Shown: positions 24,411 to 33,416, numbered from the stretch's first letter. The stretch: DNA of 64,000 nt from CAWFZT01 sp963820415 (GCA_963820415.1 CAWFZT010000008.1:434001-498000), one strand, 5' to 3'. Translations and numbers: made by a program. Notes: generated by a model not told the origin, from the letters alone.

Positions 24411-25391
24411 ATGCATCAAAACAAAGAATACATGTATGGAGAGATCAAGCTCTACGCCGGGACGGGCAGCCCCGAGCTGGCGAAAAAGATCGCCGACTAC
24501 CTGGGCGTACCGTGCTGCGGGCGAGACGTAGTCGTCTTCCCCAATGAAAATATTTTTGTCAAGCTGCACAGCAGCGTGCGCGGCCAGGATTGCTACGTGA
24601 TCCAGACCACTTCTGCCCCGGTACACCGCAACCTGATGGAACTGTTGATCATGCTGCAAACTCTCCGCTTGGACTCAGCCGCCCGGATTACCGCCGTGAT
24701 CCCTTATCTGTGTTACGCCCGCTCGGATAAGAAAGACCAGCCGCGCGTCCCCATTACCGCCCGGCTGGTGGCAGACATGATCGAAATCGCTGGCGCAGAC
24801 CGCTATATCACTCTCGACCTGCACGCCGGGCAGATCCAGGGTTTTTTCTCCATCCCAGGAGACGTGCTGACTGCTTTCTCGATCCTGATCGAGTCCATGA
24901 AAGACAACCTTCCCAACATGCTCAACCCGGTGGTAGTCACCGCCGACCTGGGCTTTGCCAAGAAGGCCCGCAATTACGCCGCTGCCTTGGACGTACCTAT
25001 GGCCTTCATAGAAAAGCGCCGTTCCGCTAACGATTCCAAATCTCAGGCGCTGACCTTGATCGGCGATGTGACTGGGCGCGACGCTATTGTCGTCGATGAT
25101 GAAGTCGACACCGGTGGATCGATTTCGCAGGCGGTCAACCTCGTAAAAAATTACGGAGCGCGCAACATTTACTGCGTCTTCGTCCATCCCGTGTTTTCCC
25201 TGAACGCCGCCGAGCGTATGGGCGCCCTGCCGGTGACCGAATTTATCACCACTGATTCGGTGCCCGTCCCGCCTGAAAAACGCGCCTTTTTCGGCGAACG
25301 GTTAAAGACCCTCTCGGTCTCGTCGCTGTTGGGTGAGGTCATCCGCCGCGCTCACGAAGGCCGCAGTGTAGGTGAAATGTTCAACGAGTAA
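24411..25391 (+). CDS. prs: Ribose-phosphate pyrophosphokinase (PRPP synthetase)
   Basis: 326 residues. 'IKLYAGTGSPELAKKIADYLGV', 'YLCYARSDKKDQP' (ATP loop), 'LDLHAGQIQGFF' and the PRPP-binding 'DAIVVDDEVDTGGSISQAV' are present. The enzyme makes phosphoribosyl pyrophosphate from ribose 5-phosphate and ATP for nucleotide and amino-acid synthesis. The usual FPNGE loop reads FPNEN, and the PRPP loop has EVDTGG where most enzymes read M(I/V)DTGG, so this is a slightly divergent member. It sits 3 bases before mutM. Confidence 0.88.
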   Translation: MHQNKEYMYGEIKLYAGTGSPELAKKIADYLGVPCCGRDVVVFPNENIFVKLHSSVRGQDCYVIQTTSAPVHRNLMELLIMLQTLRLDSAARITAVIPYLCYARSDKKDQPRVPITARLVADMIEIAGADRYITLDLHAGQIQGFFSIPGDVLTAFSILIESMKDNLPNMLNPVVVTADLGFAKKARNYAAALDVPMAFIEKRRSANDSKSQALTLIGDVTGRDAIVVDDEVDTGGSISQAVNLVKNYGARNIYCVFVHPVFSLNAAERMGALPVTEFITTDSVPVPPEKRAFFGERLKTLSVSSLLGEVIRRAHEGRSVGEMFNE

Positions 25392-25393
25392 GC

Positions 25394-26242
25394 ATGCCCG
25401 AACTGCCCGAAGTCGAAACGATTGTCCGTGCGCTGCGCCAGGGAGGGCGCGAAGGAGCTTCCCTGCCTGGGCGCAAAATCCACTCGGCCAGTTTACTGTG
25501 GGAACGCAGCCTCGTAGAACCTTCTCCGGCTGAATTTTGCCAGAGACTGCCAGGCCAAACCGTTAAAGAAATCGGGCGACGTGGCAAAATTGTTATCCTC
25601 CAGTTAGACCGGCAGGCGCTGTTGTTCCACCTGGGTATGAGCGGTGATCTGCGCGTCGAGCCAGGCCAGGATGGACAGGGCCAACCGGTTGAGCCGCGCA
25701 AGCACGACCGGGCTGTGCTGGCTTTCGAGGACGGCTTTCACCTGGCTTTCAACGACCCGCGTAAATTCGGCCGTATCTGGCTGGTAAGCCAGCCTGCCTC
25801 CGTCTTGCATAACCTGGGTCCGGAACCTTTGGACCCGCGTTTGTCCGTCGAAGAATTTCACCAGAAGCTTACCGCGGTTCACCGCCAGGTGAAACCGCTG
25901 CTGTTGGACCAGAGTTTCCTGGCTGGCCTGGGTAACATATACACCGACGAAGCTCTGCACGCCGCAAAAATTCATCCGCGGCAGCCTTCCGACAACCTGA
26001 CGTTAGACCAGGCCGGACAACTGCTTTTAGCCATCCGCCAGGTGCTCGAAGAGGGCATCCGCCGCAGTGGCGCCAGCATCGATTGGGTATATCGGGGTGG
26101 AAATTTTCAGAATTCTTTCCGGGTTTACCAACGTACCGGGCAGCCCTGCCCGGTATGTGGCACGCCTATTGCACGTATAGTAGTAGGCCAGCGGGGTACG
26201 CATTTCTGCCCAACCTGCCAGTCGGATTTAGGATTAAAGTGA
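25394..26242 (+). CDS. mutM: Formamidopyrimidine-DNA glycosylase
   Basis: 282 residues. The catalytic N-terminus PELPEVETI (Pro2 nucleophile, Glu3) is intact, followed by the strand with 'GRRGKIVILQLDRQALLFHLGMSGDL' and the helix-2-turn-helix 'LLDQSFLAGLGNIYTDEALHAAKIHP'. The C-terminal zinc finger is CPVCG...THFCPTCQ. It removes oxidised purines such as 8-oxoguanine and cuts the backbone. The ATG lies two bases after the prs stop, so it is probably co-transcribed. Confidence 0.93.
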   Translation: MPELPEVETIVRALRQGGREGASLPGRKIHSASLLWERSLVEPSPAEFCQRLPGQTVKEIGRRGKIVILQLDRQALLFHLGMSGDLRVEPGQDGQGQPVEPRKHDRAVLAFEDGFHLAFNDPRKFGRIWLVSQPASVLHNLGPEPLDPRLSVEEFHQKLTAVHRQVKPLLLDQSFLAGLGNIYTDEALHAAKIHPRQPSDNLTLDQAGQLLLAIRQVLEEGIRRSGASIDWVYRGGNFQNSFRVYQRTGQPCPVCGTPIARIVVGQRGTHFCPTCQSDLGLK

Positions 26243-26290
26243 TGCAGAGAGCGTGAACCCCCCACCAGGTGGAATTCTCAGGAGGTCGAT

Positions 26291-27064
26291 ATGTCTATTC
26301 CAACACCCCTTTTCACGTTAATCGCCTTTACCGTCCTTCTTTTCATCATCGTTATCATCCTCGTAGTCATCTTCTTCCAGTTGTCAGGCCGTTCTCGCAA
26401 TGCACCGGCGGGAGCCCCTAAAAAGGGTAGTGTGAATGCACGCCCGGCTATGCAGGAAATCCTGCGCCTTTGGCGCGATCCGGACACCGGCCGGGTGGTC
26501 ACCGAATTCCAGAACCGGCTTATCCGGGACCCGCGCACCCTCAGCCAGGGTGAACGTGGTTACCTGGTCAGGCTGGCCCAGGATTGGTCCACCTGGCTGA
26601 CCGTTCCTGAAGCTCAATCAGTCGCGCAAGTCGAAGCCAGCCCGGCTGCGCTGGAGAGCCCAAACATGCCCGTCAGTCCGGTCATTCCCGCCGGTCCGGC
26701 AGTCGAACCTGCACCCGCTGCTGCTGCCGACGTTGCCGCGGCCGCAGCGACCCCAGCCGTCGCCGGGGTTCAGGCCAATGTTCCCGGGCTGCCAATAGAC
26801 CAGGTCAAACCGGTGGTCACGCCTCTCCCGGCGCCGCCCACACCCCCTAGCATCGTACAGCAGGTGGATGATATTTTGCAGGAGAAATTGGCCGCCCATC
26901 CCACGCCGGCGCCCACCATCCACCTGGCGGAAGACCCTCGGGGAGGGGTGTTCGTATGGGTCAACAACGACAAATTCCAGGGGATCGAATCGGTTACCGA
27001 CCCTCAGGTACGGCTGATTATCCGCTCGGCGGTCGTCGAGTGGGAACACCGCACCGAAAAATAA
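26291..27064 (+). CDS. Membrane-anchored Ala/Pro-rich protein of unknown function
   Basis: 257 residues with a strong ribosome site (caggaggtcgat). One N-terminal helix (FTLIAFTVLLFIIVIILVVIFF) is followed by a short conserved-looking segment 'AMQEILRLWRDPDTGRVVTEFQNRLIRDPRTLS', a disordered Ala/Pro/Val-rich linker (about residues 110-200) and a small C-terminal domain 'IHLAEDPRGGVFVWVNNDKFQGIESVTDPQVRLIIRSAVVEWE'. I do not recognise the family. The layout suggests an inner-membrane protein with cytoplasmic domains. It may be an Anaerolineae-specific gene. Confidence 0.5.
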   Translation: MSIPTPLFTLIAFTVLLFIIVIILVVIFFQLSGRSRNAPAGAPKKGSVNARPAMQEILRLWRDPDTGRVVTEFQNRLIRDPRTLSQGERGYLVRLAQDWSTWLTVPEAQSVAQVEASPAALESPNMPVSPVIPAGPAVEPAPAAAADVAAAAATPAVAGVQANVPGLPIDQVKPVVTPLPAPPTPPSIVQQVDDILQEKLAAHPTPAPTIHLAEDPRGGVFVWVNNDKFQGIESVTDPQVRLIIRSAVVEWEHRTEK

Positions 27065-27245
27065 TTTTTCTACCTACCTGCGTGTCGAAACCATCAAGTA
27101 GCTAGATTTTCCCTTGAAATAAACGAACGGTATTGCTTTATTCATTTCAGCAACCAAACCGGTTATTTTTCGTATTAAATAAATGGAAGTGTATTCAAGA
27201 AAAAGAGAAGAAATTATCCATGTTCTTATAAAAAAAAGGAAAACC

Positions 27246-28661
27246 ATGAAAAAACAGTCGTTTACCTGGATCCGCTGGGCAGCTTCACTCGCCCTGGCTT
27301 TTCTATTGATCTTTGGCGCTACCGGCGTCGTTCACGCTGCTGAATTCCCTGGCGGTGGAATCGTACCCGCCGAGCAGACCATCGACGATGACGTGTTTCT
27401 GAACGGGCAAAAAGTGACCGTGGACGGAACAATAAACGGTAACTTGCTGGCAGCCGGTCAGAATATAACCATCAACGGCACAATCAACGGAGACGCCATC
27501 CTGGCTGGCTCGGTGGTGACCGTGTCAGAGAATGCCACTATCAACGGCAACCTGTTTATGGGCGGGTATGCCCTGCAGGTCAAAGGGAAAGTGACCGGCA
27601 GCGTTTTTGGTGGATCTAACAACCTGGCCATTTCCGAGACCGCTAATATCGCTCGCAACCTGTATTACGGCGGTTACAGCCTGGAAACCCGGCCAGGCAA
27701 CGTGGTAGGTAAAGACGCCTACCTGGCTGGCTACCAGGCTATCCTGGGGGGCGAAATTGCGCGTGACCTGAACTTTGGCGGGGCGGCGCTCGAGCTGAAT
27801 GGCAAAATTGACCGCAACGCCACCCTGGATGTTGCCTCTCCCAACCCTTCCGGGCCGAATTACTTCAACCCGAGCATGTTCCAACAGCCCGGGATGCCCC
27901 CCATGCCGGCGATGATCGCCCAGGGGCTGCGCATCGGTAAGGATGCCCAGATTGGCGGCAGGCTTGTTTACACCAGTCCGGTCAACCAGGGTTCAGCCAT
28001 CCAGGCTGCCCCGGCTGGAGGGATTGTATACCAGACACCCGTGCCCCCGCAACAGCCGCAAAAACCACAGCCGGTGGAAACGCGCTACCCGGTGCTGGGC
28101 TGGGTGTTCAATTTCCTGCGTACGCTGGTCACCCTGTTGATTCTGGGCGGTTTGGCAGTCTGGCTGATGCCTTCACTGTTGAATCGCACTGCCAGCCAGG
28201 TGGAAAATAAACCACTGCCATCTGCCGGATACGGTTTTATCACCGTAATTGCCGGCTACGCGGCTGCCTTCGCGGTTGGCCTGGCTATCCTGGTCTTCGG
28301 CATCCTGATCGCTTTGCTCAGCCTGGGCGGGTTGAGCCGCACCTTCTTTGGCGTCGGCTTCTCTGGGCTGGCCCTGGTCGTGACCATCTTCACCCTGCTG
28401 GTCAGCTACGGCAGCAAGGTCGTCGTTTCGTACCTGATCGGCGACTTGCTGATGAAAAAGGTTGCCCCACAAGCCTCACACCAGGCCGTGTGGGCCATGC
28501 TCATCGGCGTGGGCATTTACACCCTGGTGCGCTCCATCCCTCTCATCGGCTGGTTAATCGGGGTAGCGGCCACCCTGCTGGGTGTGGGCGCCATGTGGCT
28601 GGTCTATCGTTCCGGAAAGATGCCGGCGGCCCCGGCTCCTGTTCAAAGCACGGCAGGCTAA
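27246..28661 (+). CDS. Secreted bactofilin-like beta-helix protein with C-terminal membrane domain
   Basis: 471 residues from ATG 27246 (aaaaggaaaacc before it). A signal peptide ends near VVHAA. Residues about 40-190 form short repeats of the type 'VTVDGTINGNLLAAGQNITINGTINGDAI', the polymer-forming bactofilin/hexapeptide-like right-handed beta-helix. A Pro/Gln-rich linker follows, then four or five transmembrane helices from about residue 305. The protein would display a rigid beta-solenoid outside the cell, anchored by a membrane module. Bactofilins proper are cytosolic, so the signal peptide makes this an extracellular variant. Function unknown; surface scaffold inferred. Confidence 0.65.
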   Translation: MKKQSFTWIRWAASLALAFLLIFGATGVVHAAEFPGGGIVPAEQTIDDDVFLNGQKVTVDGTINGNLLAAGQNITINGTINGDAILAGSVVTVSENATINGNLFMGGYALQVKGKVTGSVFGGSNNLAISETANIARNLYYGGYSLETRPGNVVGKDAYLAGYQAILGGEIARDLNFGGAALELNGKIDRNATLDVASPNPSGPNYFNPSMFQQPGMPPMPAMIAQGLRIGKDAQIGGRLVYTSPVNQGSAIQAAPAGGIVYQTPVPPQQPQKPQPVETRYPVLGWVFNFLRTLVTLLILGGLAVWLMPSLLNRTASQVENKPLPSAGYGFITVIAGYAAAFAVGLAILVFGILIALLSLGGLSRTFFGVGFSGLALVVTIFTLLVSYGSKVVVSYLIGDLLMKKVAPQASHQAVWAMLIGVGIYTLVRSIPLIGWLIGVAATLLGVGAMWLVYRSGKMPAAPAPVQSTAG

Positions 28662-28688
28662 GCGATTACGCGTAATAGAGCATGGCGC

Positions 28689-29984
28689 TTAGAGCACCAT
28701 GCCAACCAGGGGCACCAACATCTCGGCTGAGCTCAAGCCGCCATGCCGGCCAAGCAGCGGGTTTTCGCGGTCGGCCCACCACAGGTAAGCGTCGTCCTGG
28801 GCGATTAATATCCAATCGCCCAGGCGGTCGAGCAGGCGCGGGAAGCGGTTGGCGTCTCCCAACAGTCCGGCGCGCGCCACCTGCTCAACCGGCAGCAGGC
28901 GGAACTGGCCGTGCCAGGCCTGAGCTACGTACGCCTGAACCTGGGCTTCCCTCCCAGGACGCACGAACAGGTAGGAAAAACGGCCTTCGCCGCTGGGCAG
29001 CATCGACAAGCAGTTAGCCAGGTCAGGGTGATTTTTCAACTCGTAACTGGAGTTGCGCGGGGTGAAAATTTGCCCATGGTCGGCCAACATCAGGAAAAGG
29101 GTATTGCGCCGCCGGCGGTTATGCAGCCCAACCAGAAACCGCTCTAACAGCAGGCTGAAACTGGCCAGCTCCAGCATCACACGCTCATCCTCCGGGCCAT
29201 AGCGGTGCATCAGCTCGTCCAGGTCACCCCAATAGGCATAGACGTACTTACGCTCATCCGGGCGGGACTCGAGCAGGTTAGCCAGCGTGACCCACAGGTC
29301 GCTCAAAGTGCGATACGGCACGCAGTTCACCTGGGGCATGTGCATCACTGACAGCCCGGAGCGAGCAATGCTGCTGGGTTGGAATGAATACGGCTGCACG
29401 CCGTGCTTTACCAGGTGGGGTCCCAAAGTCGGAACCGGCAGAAAAGTTTCTGGCTGGAAACCGGCCCGCTTAAGGCCGCCGGTATCCCCAGAAAAACTGG
29501 CTGGCGAATGAAAAATCATGTTGGCAATCACACTGTATTCTTTGAGCCAGACCTCGTAGCCTACGATGCCGTGTTCGGCCGGGAGCACGCCGGTCCACAG
29601 GGTAGTGAGCGCCGCAGAGGTCGTGCTGGGCACCACGCTGGTGAGGGGAAACAAAAGCGCCTCCGGCAGTAGGCGCGTCCACACCGAAGAGCCTACGGTT
29701 TTTTCATGCTCGGGTTGCAAAAGGCGCTGGAACTGCTTCAAGCCCAGTCCATCCACCAGCAGGAGGATCACGTTCTGGAACGGGCCTGTCAAACTGTTCA
29801 GGATAGTTTCCGCCAGGGGGGGTGCTCCGAAAGGAGGCACGCCCAGCCAGCCGCACACGCTGGAGGGCACATTGGCCAGGGAATAGCCCTGGTAATGCGG
29901 GTATATAACCCGGGTGCCGACGTCCAGGCCGGGCAGGCGGTGTTGCTCCAGGAGTTGTAATAAAGCAGGTACCAGGTTCGGCAT
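28689..29984 (-). CDS. Alkaline phosphatase superfamily phosphodiesterase/nucleotide pyrophosphatase-like protein
   Basis: 431 residues from ATG 29984, chosen for the aagga site before it; a longer start would add 20 residues. The metal-site pattern is visible: 'NVILLLVDGLGLKQF' (first Asp), 'SVVPSTTSAALTTLWTGVLPAEHGIVGYEVWL' (nucleophile Thr region), 'YAYWGDLDELMHRYGPED' (Asp/His ligands) and 'FLMLADHGQIFTPRNSSYEL' (Asp-His). This matches the PF01663 phosphodiesterase family. The natural substrate is unknown. No signal peptide is evident, so it is probably cytosolic. Confidence 0.78.
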   Translation of the reverse strand: MPNLVPALLQLLEQHRLPGLDVGTRVIYPHYQGYSLANVPSSVCGWLGVPPFGAPPLAETILNSLTGPFQNVILLLVDGLGLKQFQRLLQPEHEKTVGSSVWTRLLPEALLFPLTSVVPSTTSAALTTLWTGVLPAEHGIVGYEVWLKEYSVIANMIFHSPASFSGDTGGLKRAGFQPETFLPVPTLGPHLVKHGVQPYSFQPSSIARSGLSVMHMPQVNCVPYRTLSDLWVTLANLLESRPDERKYVYAYWGDLDELMHRYGPEDERVMLELASFSLLLERFLVGLHNRRRRNTLFLMLADHGQIFTPRNSSYELKNHPDLANCLSMLPSGEGRFSYLFVRPGREAQVQAYVAQAWHGQFRLLPVEQVARAGLLGDANRFPRLLDRLGDWILIAQDDAYLWWADRENPLLGRHGGLSSAEMLVPLVGMVL

Positions 29985-30065
29985 GCGGGATTCCTTGACA
30001 CCTATAGAAACGATTGTGGGTAATCTTACTACATTTCGGCTCATTGGGATTTACAGTGAAAGGTC

Positions 30066-30103
30066 CCCAGATTTTGGTGTGTCATGACACACCAAAATCT
30101 GGG
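30066..30103. repeat. Perfect 38-bp palindrome with CCCAGATTTTGG arms
   Basis: Every base pairs about the centre at 30084/30085 (core GTGTCATGACAC). Its outer arm CCAGATTTTGG is also the outer arm of a second perfect palindrome at 37694-37745, whose core is unrelated. It lies in the 355-base gap between the divergent phosphodiesterase and phosphoribosyltransferase genes. It is not followed by a T-tract, so it is not an obvious terminator. Confidence 0.7.
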
Positions 30104-30160
30104 AGTTCACCACAGCAATTCCCAGAGAGCCTACATTTCCATGTCGTAGATCGTAGGGAG

Positions 30161-30217
30161 GTCATCCTGAGCACGTGGGTAGGTCATTCTGAGCGCAGCG
30201 GAGAATCTCTACGCCGG
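30161..30217 (+). repeat. GTCAT(C/T)CTGAGC-type interspersed repeat
   Basis: GTCATCCTGAGCACGTGG and then GTCATTCTGAGCGCAGCGG followed by AGAATCTCT appear in tandem. Strings of this kind are known as dispersed intergenic repeats in many bacteria. Only this copy was noticed in the window. A TATAAT at 30304-30309 downstream may serve the next gene. Confidence 0.4.
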
Positions 30218-30303
30218 CGAGAGGTGCTTCAACCTGTTCAGGCAGCTTTTCGCTCAGCGGCTCTTTAGAAACGAGGTTTTACGCATGAACCTTGATTTTT
30301 TGC

Positions 30304-30309
30304 TATAAT
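30304..30309 (+). promoter_or_regulatory. TATAAT -10 box upstream of the phosphoribosyltransferase
   Basis: TATAAT 31 bases before ATG 30340. The -35 is unclear. A short CCCCAAGGGG dyad at 30324-30333 overlaps the probable ribosome-binding region and might affect initiation. Confidence 0.35.
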
Positions 30310-30339
30310 CTAATTTAATCCGTCCCCAAGGGGCTTAAT

Positions 30340-30858
30340 ATGGTAACGCGGCGTGAAGCCTTGACCTGGAATGATATTGACCAACTGATTGACCATTTAA
30401 TTCCGCAATTTGAAACGGGATTCGAAGCCATGCTTCTCATCACCCGCGGCGGATTGATTCCGGGAGGACTGCTGGCAGAAGCGCTCAAGATCGACGTCAT
30501 CCTGACTGCCGCGGTCGATTTCCCGGCGGAAACACAAATGGACGCGGAACGCAAGCAAAAAGAACGCTTGCTGGCCTGGCCGCAGTTCATGCAGTTCCCA
30601 GACAACGAGCTGCTGCGTGGCCGGCGCGTGTTGATCGTAGATGACGTGTGGGGCTCCGGGCGAACGATCACAGCGGTCAAGAGCCGCGTGACTGGAGCAG
30701 CCGGCATTAGCTACACCTGCGTCCTGCATTTCAACCCCTATCGCAGCCTGTTCGGCACGCTGCGCCCCGATTACTACGCCGCCACCACGGATGCCCACAT
30801 CGTTTACCCATGGGAAATTGCCCGCGGGCCAGACGCCGTTCTCCTGCGCCAGTTCTAA
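30340..30858 (+). CDS. Phosphoribosyltransferase (purine PRTase-like)
   Basis: 172 residues. 'FEAMLLITRGGLIPGGLLAEAL' (pyrophosphate loop) and 'RRVLIVDDVWGSGRTITAVKSRV' (13-residue PRPP signature) identify a type I PRTase. Closest in style are the xanthine/hypoxanthine-type enzymes of about 150-190 residues; the base specificity loop cannot be decided. It would recycle purine bases using PRPP made by the prs product. It is convergent with the glycosyltransferase gene, whose stop is the next base. Confidence 0.8.
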   Translation: MVTRREALTWNDIDQLIDHLIPQFETGFEAMLLITRGGLIPGGLLAEALKIDVILTAAVDFPAETQMDAERKQKERLLAWPQFMQFPDNELLRGRRVLIVDDVWGSGRTITAVKSRVTGAAGISYTCVLHFNPYRSLFGTLRPDYYAATTDAHIVYPWEIARGPDAVLLRQF

Positions 30859-31905
30859 TTATCCCAGCAGCACCTGGATATATTGCTCGACCATCTGGTC
30901 AATGTTGAAAGCTGCCTCAGCGCGCCGGCGAGCAGCCTGTTGAAAAACCGGCCCTCCCGCCAAAACCTCTTTCACCGCCCCCGCTAACCCGGCGATATCC
31001 GGAGTCTCCAAATTCCAATAATTGCTCCCATAAGGCACCACCCGCCCTGAATCGCCCTCTACCAGTTCCGGCAGAGAGCCCGTGGCAAAGCCGACCACCG
31101 GTAAACCGCACGCCATGGCCTCGACCACTGAATTGGGGCAGGCGGCGTTCAGGTCTGCTGAAAAAAGGAGGTGCGCCGAGCGATCCAGCCGGGGGATGGA
31201 TGCCTGGGGGACGATTCCGGCCCACTCGACCTGCGCGCCGGCCACGGCGCTGAAGCGCTGCTGCATGGATACAGGCACATCGCCAACCACGCCCAGTTTC
31301 ACCGCCAGGTTGCCCGATTGGTTCAGAAAACGAGTCAGGTTGATTGCGCTGTCCAGCCCCTGTTCGTAACCCCCGCGCAGGTGACCCTCGACCAGCAGTA
31401 TGCGCACGTGATCGGATGGCGGCTCGCCCTCTCCGCTCGGGTTGAACACTTGCAAATCGACCCCATTGTAGATCACCCTGGCAGCCGCCGGGCTGGAACC
31501 GTGCACAGTCTGCCACCAATTGCGGGCGAAGTTGCTCTGATAGACGATCCCATCCGCCAGGTAGCCGCGGATGAATGCCAGCAGCCTGTTGTTTATTTCC
31601 GAGCGCAGGTAATGTCGCAGGCCAGTTCGTCGTTTGCGGTGGATCCAATTCATGCCGTTCAAACGTTGCACAATACGCACCCCACGCTGCCGCGCCTGCC
31701 ATAATGAGACAATCTGGCGTGTGCCGCCAATCACCAGCACAGCGCGGCAGGCCGGATGGGTTGGTTGCTGCACCACGCCAATCCGGCGTGCCTGCAGCCC
31801 GGCTGCCAGCCGGCTCTGAAAAGAGACCGGGCCGCCCAGGCCGGAAAGGTGGGGTAGGATGCAAACACAGCCCATGTTCGCAGTAATAGGGGCCAGGTCA
31901 CTCAT
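30859..31905 (-). CDS. Glycosyltransferase family 4-like (GT-B) protein
   Basis: 348 residues. The C-terminal GT-B domain shows 'FSADLNAACPNSVVEAMACGLPVVGFATGSLPELVEGDSGRVVPYG', the donor-nucleotide-binding E-x7-E motif of GT4 enzymes. The N-terminal acceptor domain includes 'VQRLNGMNW', 'ADGIVYQSNFARNWW' and 'RVIYNGVDLQVF'. It transfers a sugar from an activated donor, probably at the cytoplasmic membrane, for surface polysaccharide. The ATG overlaps the stop of wecB (31905), so the pair is translationally coupled and likely acts in one glycan pathway. Confidence 0.82.
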   Translation of the reverse strand: MSDLAPITANMGCVCILPHLSGLGGPVSFQSRLAAGLQARRIGVVQQPTHPACRAVLVIGGTRQIVSLWQARQRGVRIVQRLNGMNWIHRKRRTGLRHYLRSEINNRLLAFIRGYLADGIVYQSNFARNWWQTVHGSSPAAARVIYNGVDLQVFNPSGEGEPPSDHVRILLVEGHLRGGYEQGLDSAINLTRFLNQSGNLAVKLGVVGDVPVSMQQRFSAVAGAQVEWAGIVPQASIPRLDRSAHLLFSADLNAACPNSVVEAMACGLPVVGFATGSLPELVEGDSGRVVPYGSNYWNLETPDIAGLAGAVKEVLAGGPVFQQAARRRAEAAFNIDQMVEQYIQVLLG

Positions 31906-33032
31906 TAAAGTTGTTCTCTATATTCGAGCAAGGCGTTGACAATTTTTTCGGCAGCATGCCCGTCGCCAAAAGGATTTTCAGCGTTCGCCATAGCCAGGTA
32001 GGCTTCCCTATTATCCAGCAAGTTACGCGCTTCGGCCAGGATGCGTTCAGCATCCGTCCCAACCAGCTTCAGCACCCCGGCTGCCACCCCTTCCGGGCGC
32101 TCGGTCTTCTGGCGCAGCACCAGGGCTGGAATCTTAAGGCTGGTGGCTTCCTCCTGGATGCCGCCCGAATCGGTCAGCACCAGGGTGGCCTTCTTCATAA
32201 GGTGCACCATGGGTAGATTATCCAGCGGGGAAAGCAGGGTGATATTGGGCACGCCTGCCAGCAAGCGGTAAACAGGTTCCTGGACATTTGGGTTGAGATG
32301 CACCGGGTAAACGATTTGCAACCGTTCGGGGTAAGTTTCTGCCAGTGTGCGCAGGGCCTGGCAGATATTTTCCAGCGGCTTGCCGAAGTTTTCACGCCGG
32401 TGCGCCGTGACCAGGATGAGTTGCCGCCCGCCGGGACGGATGTCCAGTTTCTCCAACAGCGCCTGCGCTTCGCTGGAAGGGGGCATACGCCCTATCGCCT
32501 GCAGCGCATCCACGGCCGGGTTACCGGTTACACGGATACGCCAGTCCGGCACACCTTCGGCCAACAGGTTTTCCCGGCTGTGCTGCGTCGGCGCAAAATG
32601 CAGGTCGGCCACCACCCCTGCAATGCGCCGGTGAATTTCCTCAGGGAACGGCTGCCATTTATCACCCGTGCGCAGGCCGGCTTCAACGTGCCCGATGTGA
32701 ATACGGCGGTAATAACCCAGCAGAGCGGCCGCCATCACCGTGGTGGTATCCCCCTGGATCAGCATCCAATCCGGCTGGATTTGCGCCAGCACCGGGTCGA
32801 GGTGCGTCAAAATATCGGCGGTGAGTTCTGCCAGGCTCTGGTCGGGACGCATCAGGTTGAGGTCCACGTCCGGATCGATCTTGAATAATCTCAATACCTG
32901 ATCTAACATCTCGCGATGCTGGGCGGTAACGCAAACTTTCGACTCAATTTGCGGGCAGGCAGCCAGGACCTGGATCACCGGGGCCATCTTGACCGCCTCA
33001 GGACGCGTGCCGAATATGGTTAATACGCGCAT
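31905..33032 (-). CDS. wecB: UDP-N-acetylglucosamine 2-epimerase, non-hydrolysing
   Basis: 375 residues. 'VLTIFGTRPEAVKMAPVIQVL', 'CVTAQHREMLDQVLRLF', 'MLIQGDTTTVMAAAL', 'GHVEAGLRTGDKWQPFPEEIHRR', 'TAHRRENFGKPL' and 'LTDSGGIQEEA' are the conserved UDP-GlcNAc and catalytic segments. It interconverts UDP-GlcNAc and UDP-ManNAc, a precursor for teichoic-acid-like or capsular polymers. It is followed by the coupled GT4 gene. Upstream (33033-33185) nothing but noncoding sequence is seen. Confidence 0.93.
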   Translation of the reverse strand: MRVLTIFGTRPEAVKMAPVIQVLAACPQIESKVCVTAQHREMLDQVLRLFKIDPDVDLNLMRPDQSLAELTADILTHLDPVLAQIQPDWMLIQGDTTTVMAAALLGYYRRIHIGHVEAGLRTGDKWQPFPEEIHRRIAGVVADLHFAPTQHSRENLLAEGVPDWRIRVTGNPAVDALQAIGRMPPSSEAQALLEKLDIRPGGRQLILVTAHRRENFGKPLENICQALRTLAETYPERLQIVYPVHLNPNVQEPVYRLLAGVPNITLLSPLDNLPMVHLMKKATLVLTDSGGIQEEATSLKIPALVLRQKTERPEGVAAGVLKLVGTDAERILAEARNLLDNREAYLAMANAENPFGDGHAAEKIVNALLEYREQL

Positions 33033-33185
33033 AGATGGATATCCCAGGGTTGGATTTTCAATGAAAACAAACCTGCACCTCTGAAAAATAGATGGAAAAC
33101 AGATTTATTATCCCATAGACAATAAGGATTGCGAAGGATTTAAAATCCTCTTGCCTCGCACCGCGCCACGTGATACACTTTTAAC

Positions 33186-33416
33186 ATGGCTAGATTTGTC
33201 CTGGCAGCCACCCCTCACCCCACTTTTGATGAACAGATGCGTCTCAGCCTCGAAGAAAGCGGCGAGTACCAGGTGAGCCAGGTGGAAACCGGTCGTTAAT
33301 TCCTGGCGGATACGGACGGCAAAGAATTAGCCCTGGCCATCCTGGACAGCGATCTGACCGACCAGCCATTCACAAATCTGGTGCGAAACTTGCACTCTAA
33401 TCATCGGGGCCTGTGA
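33186..33416 (+). pseudogene. Receiver-like N-terminal segment interrupted by two in-frame stops
   Basis: From ATG 33186 the frame reads like a CheY-type pseudo-receiver: 'RFVLAATPHPTFDEQMRLSLEESGEYQVSQVETGR', TAA at 33294-33296, then 'ELALAILDSDLTDQPFTNLVRNLHSNHRGL' with Asp at the phospho-acceptor strand, TGA at 33414-33416, and straight on in the same frame into 'LIVITPEN' and the gene below. GAA to TAA and CGA to TGA single substitutions would explain both stops. The receiver domain cannot be made from this sequence unless both are read through. Confidence 0.6.

Noticed and set aside
30066..30103. Rho-independent terminator
   Set aside because: No T-tract follows on either strand; I kept it as a palindromic repeat.
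33294..33416. TGA at 33414 as selenocysteine
   Set aside because: The surrounding residues are not a redox motif, no hairpin is evident and another stop (TAA) lies upstream in the same frame.
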